From assembly GCA_965116195.1 (NCBI GenBank), contig OZ220491.1, positions 1,550,001 through 1,614,000 of the forward strand: DNA of 64,000 nucleotides. The letters are read 5' to 3'. This DNA is from Aldehydirespirator sp965116195 (lineage in GTDB: Bacteria; Actinomycetota; Acidimicrobiia; Acidimicrobiales; Aldehydirespiratoraceae). The number at the start of each line of letters is the position of its first letter. The first letter of the stretch is position 1. The notes under the pieces are model-generated. The model saw only the letters and a program-made list of their open reading frames with translations, was not told where the DNA came from and did no database searches. Of the stretch, positions 1-7,958 are shown piece after piece. A program made the translations under genes and the position numbers.

Positions 1-233
1 TGAACTACTGGCGCTCACAGCCTGAGGTGCCCACTGCTGCAACCGGAACCACTCAAGACCCCAAAGGCCTTCCATCGCAACCACCCACTGATTTAGCTGT
101 TGATATCACTGCTACCCCCCGGGACATGACCAGCCTCCCATCGCAGGCACACACTGATTTACCCGATGCTGTTACCGCGACCACTGATGACAGCAGCGAG
201 CGCGGTGTGGGAACTGCGGCAGCAAGGCGATAG
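1..233 (+). CDS. C-terminal end of an unidentified upstream protein with a repetitive tail
   Basis: An open frame enters from the left edge (codons in phase with base 3) and stops at TAG 231-233. The visible part, about 76 residues, is a Pro/Thr/Asp-rich tail in which a 22-residue unit (66 bp) containing PSQ..TDL...TAT occurs about twice. No catalytic motif is left, so the product cannot be named. The next gene, gmd, starts only 10 bp downstream in the same direction, so a shared operon is likely. The low-complexity tail resembles in style the tail of the following gene. Confidence 0.5.
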   Translation, partial: NYWRSQPEVPTAATGTTQDPKGLPSQPPTDLAVDITATPRDMTSLPSQAHTDLPDAVTATTDDSSERGVGTAAARR

Positions 234-243
234 CAGTACAGCT

Positions 244-1668
244 GTGCCCAGGCGTGCGCTGATCACCGGCATCACAGGACAGGACGGCTCGTATCTGGCC
301 GAACTGCTGCTCTCCAAGGGCTATGAAGTCATCGGTATGGTACGGCGTTCAAGCATCCCCAACAATGAGCGCATAGCGCACATTCTGCACCGCCTGCACA
401 TCGTCACCGGCGACCTGCTTGACCAGGTGTCGATGATTGAGATACTCCGCACATACCAGCCTGACGAGGTGTACAACCTGGCCGCCCAGTCATTTGTGCA
501 GACATCATTCAGTCAACCAATTCTGACAAGCGAGACCACGGCACTGGGCGTAACCCGGATGCTGGACGCCATCCGGTTGGTTGATCCTGACATCCGCTTT
601 TATCAGGCCAGTTCGTCGGAGATGTTCGGCAAGGCGATCGAGGTGCCACAGTCGGAGCAAACGCCGTTTCATCCCCGCAGTCCCTACGGCGTGGCCAAAG
701 CGTACGGACACTGGATCACTGTCAACTTCCGTGAGGCATACGGCCTGCACGCCACCTCGGGCATCCTTTTCAACCATGAAAGCCCACGCCGGGGAATGGA
801 GTTCGTCACGCGCAAGATCAGCCACGCCGCGGCCAGCATCAAACTCGGCCTGACACAACAGTTGCGTCTGGGCAACCTCGAGTCCCAACGAGACTGGGGC
901 TATGCCGCCGACTATGTGGAGGCCATGTGGCGCATGCTGCAACAAGACGAACCTGACGACTACGTGATCTGCACCGGCCACACCCACTCAGTGCGTGCGC
1001 TGTGCACGTTGGCATTTGAGTATGTGGGGCTTGACTATCGCGACCATGTGGTCGTGGATCAACAGTTGATGCGACCTGCCGAGGTTGACCTGCTCGTGGG
1101 TGACGCCTCCAAAGCCGAAGCCCGCCTCAAGTGGCGTCCCACGACCTCGTTCGCGGATCTGGTGCGCTTGATGGTGGACGCTGACCTGGCGTTGCTTCAG
1201 GAACCACCCCCCAGGGCATCTCAAACACCGTCCACGGCGTCTCAGTCGCTACTTGCAGGGTCTCAAACGCCGTTCAGCGGGCCTCAACCGCCGTCCAAGG
1301 GGTCCCAGCCGCCGCTCACAGGTTCTCCAACGCCACTGAGTGGGCCTCAGCAGCCGCTACCTGCAGGGTCTCAGCCGCCGATCGGGGGACCCCAAACACC
1401 GTTCAGCGGGCCTCAACCGCCGTCCAAGGGGTCCCAGCCGCCACTCACAGGGTCTCCAACGCCGCTGAGCGGGCCTCAGCAGCCGCTACCTGCAGGGTCT
1501 CAGCCGCCGATCGGGGGACCCCAAACACCGTTCAGCGGACCTCAACCGCCGTCCAAGGGGTCCCAGCCGCCACTCACAGGTTCTCAAACGCCACTGAGCG
1601 GACCTGCGACCGGACGCGACCCGCAAACGGCTGGTGGCACTCCCTCAACACATCAACTCGGCCAGTGA
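244..1668 (+). CDS. gmd: GDP-mannose 4,6-dehydratase with a repetitive C-terminal tail
   Basis: Extended SDR enzyme that converts GDP-mannose to GDP-4-keto-6-deoxymannose, the precursor of fucose or rhamnose-type sugars in surface polysaccharides. Near the start are the Rossmann motif GITGQDGSYLAE, then SSSEMFG and the catalytic SPYGVAK (Tyr-x3-Lys). The family signature around NHESPRRG is also present. I chose GTG at 244 because it places the Rossmann motif 6 residues from the N-terminus, as is usual; an in-frame ATG at 166 would add 26 residues of unrelated sequence. The catalytic part ends near residue 320. A Pro/Ser/Gln/Gly-rich tail of about 155 residues follows, built from 43-residue repeats and not part of the normal family. 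The stop overlaps the cofD start (GTGA). Confidence 0.9.
   Translation: MPRRALITGITGQDGSYLAELLLSKGYEVIGMVRRSSIPNNERIAHILHRLHIVTGDLLDQVSMIEILRTYQPDEVYNLAAQSFVQTSFSQPILTSETTALGVTRMLDAIRLVDPDIRFYQASSSEMFGKAIEVPQSEQTPFHPRSPYGVAKAYGHWITVNFREAYGLHATSGILFNHESPRRGMEFVTRKISHAAASIKLGLTQQLRLGNLESQRDWGYAADYVEAMWRMLQQDEPDDYVICTGHTHSVRALCTLAFEYVGLDYRDHVVVDQQLMRPAEVDLLVGDASKAEARLKWRPTTSFADLVRLMVDADLALLQEPPPRASQTPSTASQSLLAGSQTPFSGPQPPSKGSQPPLTGSPTPLSGPQQPLPAGSQPPIGGPQTPFSGPQPPSKGSQPPLTGSPTPLSGPQQPLPAGSQPPIGGPQTPFSGPQPPSKGSQPPLTGSQTPLSGPATGRDPQTAGGTPSTHQLGQ
1261..1606 (+). repeat. 129-bp in-frame tandem repeat in the gmd 3' end
   Basis: The same block starts at about 1282, 1411 and 1540, an exact 129-bp (43-codon) spacing, with a partial last copy. 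Within it, shorter motifs such as SQPP, SGPQ and LTGS recur. The frame is preserved throughout, so the repeats are translated as a Pro-rich tail. Confidence 0.9.
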
Positions 1669-2639
1669 TAACAGTACTCTCGGGCGGGGTGGGGGCAGCG
1701 CGCTATCTGGCCGGACAACTGACGGTGGTACCGGCAGAGCAGGTCACCGCGGTCGTCAATGTCGCCGATGATGTGAATGTTCACGGCCTCCACGTGAGTC
1801 CCGACATCGACACCGTGATCTACACGCTGTCGGGAGCGATTGACCGTGAGCGCGGCTGGGGCCTGGACAACGAGTCCTGGAACGCACTCACCGCGCTGCG
1901 GGCTCACGGGCTTGACGCTTGGTTCAACCTGGGTGACCGCGATCTGGGAACACACCTGTTCCGCACGACACTGCTGCAGCAGGGTTGCACGCTCAGTGAG
2001 GTGACCGCACGGTTGGCAGCGGCCCACGGACTGAATTGTCGGGTGCTGCCCGTCAGCGACGACAGAGTTGAGACCCGGGTCACGCTGGCCCGTGATGTGG
2101 TGGTCGGTGCTGGTGACTCCATCACCCGGCACATGTCCGGCGACGAGATCCGTTTTCAGGAGTACTTTGTGCGCCTGCGCCATGATGTGCCGGTCTCTGC
2201 GGTGCGCTTTGACGGCGTGGAAGATGCCACTGCTGCGCCGGGTGTATTGGAGGCCATCGCCGAAGCCGACACGGTGGTGATCGCACCGTCCAATCCGGTT
2301 GTGTCCATCGGGCCGATATTGGCGGTGCCGCAGATCACCGAGGCTCTGACTGAGCGACGGGAGCACAATGTGGCCATCTCACCGATTGTTGACGGCAGAG
2401 CCATCAAGGGGCCAGCCGATCGCCTGATGCGCGAACTGGGTCACGAGGCGAGTGCAGCAGGTGTGGCCCGCATGTACCGCGATGTGGTCGGGACGCTGGT
2501 GATTGACGAGCGCGATGCCGCTCTGGCACCCTCAGTCAATGCAATCGGTGTGCGGGCGGTGGTGGCTGCAACCATCATGTCTTCTGCTGCTGCCGCGGCG
2601 GACCTCGCCCGGTGTGTCATGGACTCAGTAGAACGCTGA
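1665..2639 (+). CDS. cofD: 2-phospho-L-lactate transferase (CofD/FbiA), F420 biosynthesis
   Basis: Transfers the lactyl (or enolpyruvyl) phosphate moiety to the deazaflavin Fo, giving F420-0 or its dehydro form, in the cytoplasm. The 324-residue length is typical. Recognisable motifs are the N-terminal GGVGAARYLAG, NVADDVNVHGLHVSPD and DTVIYTL, and a later NPVVSIGPIL. The start is GTG at 1665, overlapping the gmd stop as GTGA, so translation is probably coupled. cofE follows on the same strand after 43 bp. Finding cofD-cofE behind a sugar-nucleotide gene is unusual, and the overlap suggests they share its transcript. Confidence 0.93.
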   Translation: MITVLSGGVGAARYLAGQLTVVPAEQVTAVVNVADDVNVHGLHVSPDIDTVIYTLSGAIDRERGWGLDNESWNALTALRAHGLDAWFNLGDRDLGTHLFRTTLLQQGCTLSEVTARLAAAHGLNCRVLPVSDDRVETRVTLARDVVVGAGDSITRHMSGDEIRFQEYFVRLRHDVPVSAVRFDGVEDATAAPGVLEAIAEADTVVIAPSNPVVSIGPILAVPQITEALTERREHNVAISPIVDGRAIKGPADRLMRELGHEASAAGVARMYRDVVGTLVIDERDAALAPSVNAIGVRAVVAATIMSSAAAAADLARCVMDSVER

Positions 2640-2682
2640 ATGATCTGGGTTGACCCTGAGCAGCAGTCCTGAGCTGGAGATC

Positions 2683-3393
2683 ATGCGTCTGGAGATACTG
2701 GGATTGGAGGGCATCGGTGAGGTACGCCCCGGAGATGATCTGGCGGGCCTGATCCTTGAAGCAATCGTCACATCGGGGTTGGAGTTGCAGAACCTTGACT
2801 GTGTTGTGGTGACCCAGAAGATCGTGTCAAAGGCAGAGAACCGCCTCTGCGCGCTGGATGTGAGGGATTCGGCGAGCCACAGGCCGGTCGTCGAGGCTGA
2901 ATCCACCAGAGTGCTGCGACGTCGTGGCGAACTCGTGATCTCACAGACGCGTCACGGCTTTGTGTGCGCCAACGCCGGTGTTGATCTGAGCAATGTTGAA
3001 CAGGGCTACGCGGCGCTGCTGCCCACAGATCCAGACCGGTCAGCACGCCGTATTCGCGACGGCCTGGGGGCCAGGGCGGGTGTGGATGTGGGAGTGGTGA
3101 TCTCTGACACCTTCGGGCGACCGTGGCGGCGCGGCGTGACTGATGTGGCCATTGGTTGCGCTGGTATTGGTGCGGTTGTTGACCTGCGCGGCACCAACGA
3201 CGCGTTGGGGCGCGAGTTGAAGGTGACCGAGGTGGCAGTGGTGGATGAGATCGCCGCAGCCGCTGAGTTGGTCATGGGCAAGGCTCGCGGCATCCCTGTT
3301 GCGATAGTCAGAGGCCTTGACCCCTCGTGGTTCCGCAGAGGTGCCGTTGTCACGGAGTTGGTTCGCTCAGCAGCCGAGGACCTGTTCCGTTAG
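2683..3393 (+). CDS. cofE: F420-0:gamma-glutamyl ligase (CofE), single-domain form
   Basis: Adds gamma-linked glutamate residues to F420-0. The protein opens with MRLEILGLEGIGEV, matching the family N-terminus, and contains DCVVVTQKIVSKAEN, the SDTFGRPWRRGVTDVAIG block and a C-terminal GKARGIPVAIVRG. I prefer ATG 2683, preceded by a purine-rich CTGGAGA; a TTG at 2650 would extend it by 11 residues. At 236 residues it has only the ligase domain. The C-terminal FMN/nitroreductase-like domain of mycobacterial FbiB is absent, so dehydro-F420-0 reduction, if used, must be encoded elsewhere. Confidence 0.92.
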   Translation: MRLEILGLEGIGEVRPGDDLAGLILEAIVTSGLELQNLDCVVVTQKIVSKAENRLCALDVRDSASHRPVVEAESTRVLRRRGELVISQTRHGFVCANAGVDLSNVEQGYAALLPTDPDRSARRIRDGLGARAGVDVGVVISDTFGRPWRRGVTDVAIGCAGIGAVVDLRGTNDALGRELKVTEVAVVDEIAAAAELVMGKARGIPVAIVRGLDPSWFRRGAVVTELVRSAAEDLFR

Positions 3394-3610
3394 AGGGGAC
3401 ACCAACCAAAGGTGCGCTCAGAAATTTGCAGTTGAGTGATGCAATGCTGGCGGTTTTGCTGTCTAGTACTGGGTGAACACCAAGTCGGCATCCGCAAAGT
3501 GGGTACTTCATGGGTTTCTTACGAAGTTCTTACTTTCGCATGCTAGTACAGGGTGAACAACCAAACCCGGGTACCGGCAAGCCTGGTGTCCATGATCAAG
3601 GGAGTACATC
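3394..3610 (+). promoter_or_regulatory. Upstream region of the protease gene with two 80-bp-spaced repeats
   Basis: The motif CTAGTAC(T/A)GGGTGAAC occurs at 3463 and again at 3543. Weaker matches extend about 50 bp downstream of each copy, ending in an ATG context. The stretch is AT-richer than its surroundings. Duplicated elements upstream of a secreted-protease gene could be operators or a duplicated promoter; this is inference from position only. Confidence 0.4.
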
Positions 3611-5092
3611 ATGACTACCCAACCTTCACCCACCACCAGCCACCACGACACACCCAAACGTCGTGGCCGCCCTCAGAACAGGTGCATCATGGCGGTGCTT
3701 GTGGTGTTGGCCCTGGCAGCCGCAGTTGTCGCAACCACAGCAGCGACCTCAGACGTGAGTTCGGTCACAGCTCAAGAAACGACCGAGACCCGTGAAGCGA
3801 CCGAGGAGCAGGTGCCTGTGTCGGTCAGGTCTTACGCCTCAGAGTTCTCGGTAAGCCTTGAGGAAGCCAACCGTCGTCTCGACCGGATCCAACCCATCCA
3901 ACAGATACTCGCCTCAATACGTGACATTGAAGGTACCCGGGTTGCCGGCTGGGGCATAGACCACACCGGCACCTTCAAGGGATGGGTACAGCTCACCGGT
4001 ACTGAACCAGCGAACCCCGAAGCAGTCCGCGTCGCGGATGCTCACAGTGATGTGGAAATACGCCTTGGTGCTGCTCACAGCTACTCCGAGTTGCGGACAG
4101 CACAAGACAACCTGTTCGATGACATCGGCCCAACCGGCAACGTCGGCTCCGATGCGTTGGTTGACATTGAGCGCATGGTCACCTACACCGGCATCAACAT
4201 GGAAGTCAACGCCATCCGCATAGGCATAGACCCCGGCCTCCTCACAACAAAAATACCAGGAGACCTTGACGACCCAGGCCCGGTCACGGTCACTGACGAA
4301 GCCTTCCAAACCAAAGCCACCCAAGTCACCCAACAACTACAAGACATCATCAACGTCGCCTACGTCATAGAAGACGGCCGAGGTTTCACCAACCACGCCA
4401 GCTTCAGCGGCGGCGAACAAATCGGCGGCTGCACTGCTGGATTCGCCGCCCGACAGTTTGGCACAGGAGTATACGGCATCATCACAGCCGGACACTGCGG
4501 CGACGAAGGAAGCGGTGAAACTCAAACGTTCTCAATGAACGGTATCACGTTGCCGTATGTCAATGGCTGGGCCAGCGTAACCGCTGACGCACAATTCCAT
4601 CGAATTCCCACCGGCGTATCCCACACCCTGAGAGACGACTATCTTTGCAACCCCATCAGCTACCCTCCCGTAACGCGGTCATGTGATGTGACAGGAACTA
4701 TCGCACGTAGCAACATGATACCATCCGGCCGCATGATAGGTGACTATGTATGCCACACAGGGAGAAGCAGCGGCTTCAGTTGCGGCACGATCCGAGACAT
4801 AAATGCTCGGCCCACAAATGAAAATGGCAATGCATGTGTCACAACCAGTGGTGTTGGAACCAGATGCAACCCAGTCTTTGTCAGAGTCGAAGGCACATTG
4901 CTCCGGTCATGCGGTGGCGATAGCGGTGGCCCTTGGTATAGTCGCGGCGTATCCTATGGAATCCACAAAGGCAGTTACGGGGGAACCTCATGCACTTCGG
5001 CAATCGAGTTTGCAGTCTTTTCTGCCATTCATGAAGTAGGGCGCTTTCTTGGTGTTCAAGTTATGACAAGCGGGCCTGTCTCAATCAATTGA
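3611..5092 (+). CDS. Secreted chymotrypsin-fold (S1, alpha-lytic-like) serine protease with long pro-region
   Basis: 493 residues. A hydrophobic segment at about 27-45 serves as a signal peptide or anchor. A pro-region spans about 70-260. The protease domain starts near 270. The catalytic triad is readable: His295 in ITAGHCGD, Asp326 in VTADAQFH, and Ser438 in CGGDSGGPWY. Several Cys pairs suggest disulfides outside the cell. Pro-regions of this protease class act as folding catalysts and inhibitors of their own protease. The next gene encodes a lipoprotein whose C-terminal part is clearly related to this pro-region. The ATG lies 8 bp after an AAGGGAG ribosome-binding site. Confidence 0.88.
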   Translation: MTTQPSPTTSHHDTPKRRGRPQNRCIMAVLVVLALAAAVVATTAATSDVSSVTAQETTETREATEEQVPVSVRSYASEFSVSLEEANRRLDRIQPIQQILASIRDIEGTRVAGWGIDHTGTFKGWVQLTGTEPANPEAVRVADAHSDVEIRLGAAHSYSELRTAQDNLFDDIGPTGNVGSDALVDIERMVTYTGINMEVNAIRIGIDPGLLTTKIPGDLDDPGPVTVTDEAFQTKATQVTQQLQDIINVAYVIEDGRGFTNHASFSGGEQIGGCTAGFAARQFGTGVYGIITAGHCGDEGSGETQTFSMNGITLPYVNGWASVTADAQFHRIPTGVSHTLRDDYLCNPISYPPVTRSCDVTGTIARSNMIPSGRMIGDYVCHTGRSSGFSCGTIRDINARPTNENGNACVTTSGVGTRCNPVFVRVEGTLLRSCGGDSGGPWYSRGVSYGIHKGSYGGTSCTSAIEFAVFSAIHEVGRFLGVQVMTSGPVSIN

Positions 5093-5144
5093 TGGCTGCG
5101 CCGTTGTGCGAATTCCAGGTGTACCGGATCAAATGGGGCGACCT

Positions 5145-6824
5145 ATGAAATCGACTAAAGTACCTTGTTTTAGGGCAAAATCAGCGGTAGTTTTGTTAGC
5201 GGGTGTTCTTGTATTAGCTGACTGCTCAGAACCCGACGATACTTCGACCAGAACTATCTCACCCACCACATCAATGACAAGACCATCACCCGAACGTTCC
5301 AGTTCCACTGAATTAACCGAGTCATCGACTACAAAACCAAAGGCATCCACATCAACAGTTGCAACCATCGTGAGAACATCAGAAAAAACGGCTACTACTA
5401 CTACTACTACTATGCCCTTGGAGAAGTTGCCGCCGGAACTGGTAAGAATGTATGATTGGGATCCTGAGAACGGGTTCTATAATGCTACTTTGACGGGCAC
5501 GCTTACGATAGAAGTACGTTGCGCTTTTCTGGATACCCTTCGTGATGGTGGTAGTCCGCAGACGATAGCTGACGGTACACGACTGCGAACGTTTTTGTAT
5601 CTTTCTAAGTTGCGTACGCGTTTCGAGCCTGAAACAGGTGCTTTGTGGGTCAACGGCAATGGTCCCATGTACACCGGCGACAAGGTCACACTCATCGGCA
5701 GCGAAGGCTGGCGACTCGACGACAATTATATCAACAACGACGGTACCGAAACATTCGGAAACAAATGGGACTCCAGAGGTCGCCGGGATCCGAGAGGTCA
5801 ATGCTCTGCACACGAATCGTTCTATGTGGCCTCAATGACACCCGAGGGCACACCCGACCTGAATCTACCTCGGCTTTCCGAACTGCCAGGACTAGGACTG
5901 TTTAGATGGGATTCGAATTATTTTGTCCATGATGAAGGAGCTTCGGGTGGAGTTTTGGTTATTGATCCACCGTGCGTGTATTTCATCCAAACGACCCATG
6001 TCGCAGATGACTGGGAGGAGTATGCAATTGAGCCGAAACGCTATTTCTTGAGTCTGCCTGTACCTTACACTCGTTATGATCCCCAAACCGAAACTCTGTA
6101 TAGCCGATCATTCGGTCCATTCAGTAGCGGTGATGAAGTCGAAGTGTTTGGTGGTGGCTTGAGTCCCATTAGCCACGTAGCCGAGTACATTTCCAACGAT
6201 TGCACAGCAAACCATGCAGCTACACGAAGCGAATACTGGGCCCTCAATTTGCGGCACCGAGGCAATCTGATCAACATACCTCATCATCACTACGAACGGA
6301 TCCGAGTTCTCCCGCAAATTCTGGACTCGATCCGTGAGATTGAAAGTCCCCGCGTTGCGGGTTGGGGTACTGATCCGAACACTCTCGAAGGCTGGGTGTT
6401 GCTCGCCGGTGACGAACCACCAAGTCCTGATGCTGCTCGTATCGCCAGAGCACACGATGACGTAGATATACGCATAGGAGCTGCCCACACCCACACCGAA
6501 CTGCTAACCGCCAAACGCGAACTGTTCAACCACATCAACGCAACCGGCGTGTTGGCTGACATAGAACGCATCGTCACCTTCACCGGCATCGACATGGAAG
6601 CCAACGCCGTACGCATAGGCATCGACCCCGCCCTGGCCAACCCCTGCAACCTCACCACCCCAGACCCAGCCACAAACGGCGAAGACTTTCAAACCAAAGC
6701 AGCCGAAATCACCCCAAAACTACAAGAAACACTAGATATCGCCTTCGTCATAGTGGACGGCCGAGGCTTCGGCATACCCAACGAACCACCAACCCACTGC
6801 CCCATGAACCAAACCACAGAATAA
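5145..6824 (+). CDS. Probable lipoprotein with two repeat domains and a protease-type pro-region but no protease domain
   Basis: About 559 residues from ATG 5145 (GTG 5106 would add 13). The N-terminus has a basic stretch, a hydrophobic core and Cys27 in VLVLADC, a lipoprotein-like but non-canonical lipobox (Asp at -1). A Ser/Thr linker follows. Two related domains, about 103-187 and 252-337, share the pattern TR(F/Y)(D/E)P.T..L followed by GD.V...G. Residues about 380-542 align with the pro-region of the preceding protease: VAGWG, RIGAAH, AVRIGIDP and DGRGF recur in order. The protein stops 20-odd residues past the point where the protease domain would begin. It may be a membrane-tethered foldase or inhibitor acting in trans on the neighbouring protease. 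Function is inferred; the homology is visible. Confidence 0.7.
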   Translation: MKSTKVPCFRAKSAVVLLAGVLVLADCSEPDDTSTRTISPTTSMTRPSPERSSSTELTESSTTKPKASTSTVATIVRTSEKTATTTTTTMPLEKLPPELVRMYDWDPENGFYNATLTGTLTIEVRCAFLDTLRDGGSPQTIADGTRLRTFLYLSKLRTRFEPETGALWVNGNGPMYTGDKVTLIGSEGWRLDDNYINNDGTETFGNKWDSRGRRDPRGQCSAHESFYVASMTPEGTPDLNLPRLSELPGLGLFRWDSNYFVHDEGASGGVLVIDPPCVYFIQTTHVADDWEEYAIEPKRYFLSLPVPYTRYDPQTETLYSRSFGPFSSGDEVEVFGGGLSPISHVAEYISNDCTANHAATRSEYWALNLRHRGNLINIPHHHYERIRVLPQILDSIREIESPRVAGWGTDPNTLEGWVLLAGDEPPSPDAARIARAHDDVDIRIGAAHTHTELLTAKRELFNHINATGVLADIERIVTFTGIDMEANAVRIGIDPALANPCNLTTPDPATNGEDFQTKAAEITPKLQETLDIAFVIVDGRGFGIPNEPPTHCPMNQTTE

Positions 6825-6925
6825 GACTACCCGTCAACACTTCAACCCGATAAAGCCAAGGCGACAAGCTCATGTCAAGAGTGTGGAGAGCTAGCGGCAT
6901 CGCTGCCCCAAACGACAGGTGTTGC

Positions 6926-7958
6926 TCAGCCGAAGCCTGACTGATGGTGATGCTGCCAGAAACTCCAATGGTCGCGCAGCATCTCGCTCAGGTTCCGGCG
7001 GGCCTGCCAACCAAGCTCGGTTCGGGCTCTTGTGCAATCGGCCCAGCTTGCAGCAATGTCTCCCGCACGGCGCCCCACCAGTTCGTAGGGGACAGACCTG
7101 CCAACTGCGGTGCCTGCTGCGGCCAGCAACTCCAGCACGCTTGTGCCTACACCGGTACCCAGGTTGTAGACCCGGCTGCACACCGGCCCGTTGACATGAG
7201 CTTCCAGCGCTGCAACGTGACCCTCGGCCAGGTCCATGACGTGGATGTAGTCACGTATGGCGGTGCCGTCGGGAGTGTCATAGTCGCTGCCAAACACCTG
7301 CAGTCGATCCAACTGTCCCGTGGCGGCCTGCATCACCCTGGGCACGAGGTTCTCCGGTATGCCCGACGGGTTCTCGCCCATCAGTCCGGAAGGGTGTGCC
7401 CCAACCGGGTTGAAGTAGCGCAACATCACGACTCCGGAACCGGCACCGTCAACAACACCAGCGGCATTCGCTGCGTCTGTCAGGATCGTCTCGCACATGA
7501 GTTTCGTGTTGCCATAGGGGCTCCGGGGTGCAGTTGGCATGTCTTCATGAACGGGAAGCGATGACGGTGTGCCGTAGACCACGGCCGATGAACTGAAGAC
7601 AAACCGGCGCACGCCACGTTCAAATGCAGCAGCCGCCACCGCAATGGTGGATCCGAGGTTGCTGCGGTAGTAGCCGAGCGGATCACCCATCGACTCGGCA
7701 ACACTCTTGCGAGCCGCAAAATGGGCCACAGAGTCAATGTCGTGGTCAGCAAACACCTGATTGAGCACGGTCGGGTCTGCTGCATCACCCTCAACCACCG
7801 GCAAGGATCGGTCCGTAAGACCTCGGACAGCGTCCACAACCCGACTTGAGGCGTTGGAGAAGTCATCAAGGATCACCAATGAGTGACCGGCGGAGTGCAG
7901 CGCCACGGCCGTATGGCTGCCGACATATCCCCGCGCCGCCGGTCACCAATGTGGCCAT
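6926..7958 (-). CDS. galE: UDP-glucose 4-epimerase, apparently frameshifted at its N-terminus
   Basis: Interconverts UDP-glucose and UDP-galactose. The long frame from 7906 to 6926 contains the SDR features SSSAVVYG, SPYGNTKLMCE (Tyr-x3-Lys), LRYFNPVGAHPSG and RDYIHVMDLAEGH. From its in-frame GTG at 7906 it would lack the NAD-binding glycine motif. That motif is encoded just upstream: ATG 7958 reads MATLVTGGAG, and YVGSHTAVALH follows only if one base of the four-base run at 7929-7932 is removed. ATG 7958 overlaps the previous gene's stop (TGATG), which supports it as the true start. This is either an assembly/sequencing error or a recent inactivating mutation. Confidence 0.85.

Noticed and set aside
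7929..7932. Programmed ribosomal frameshifting in galE
   Set aside because: No slippery-site structure or precedent in this family; a one-base error or mutation is simpler.
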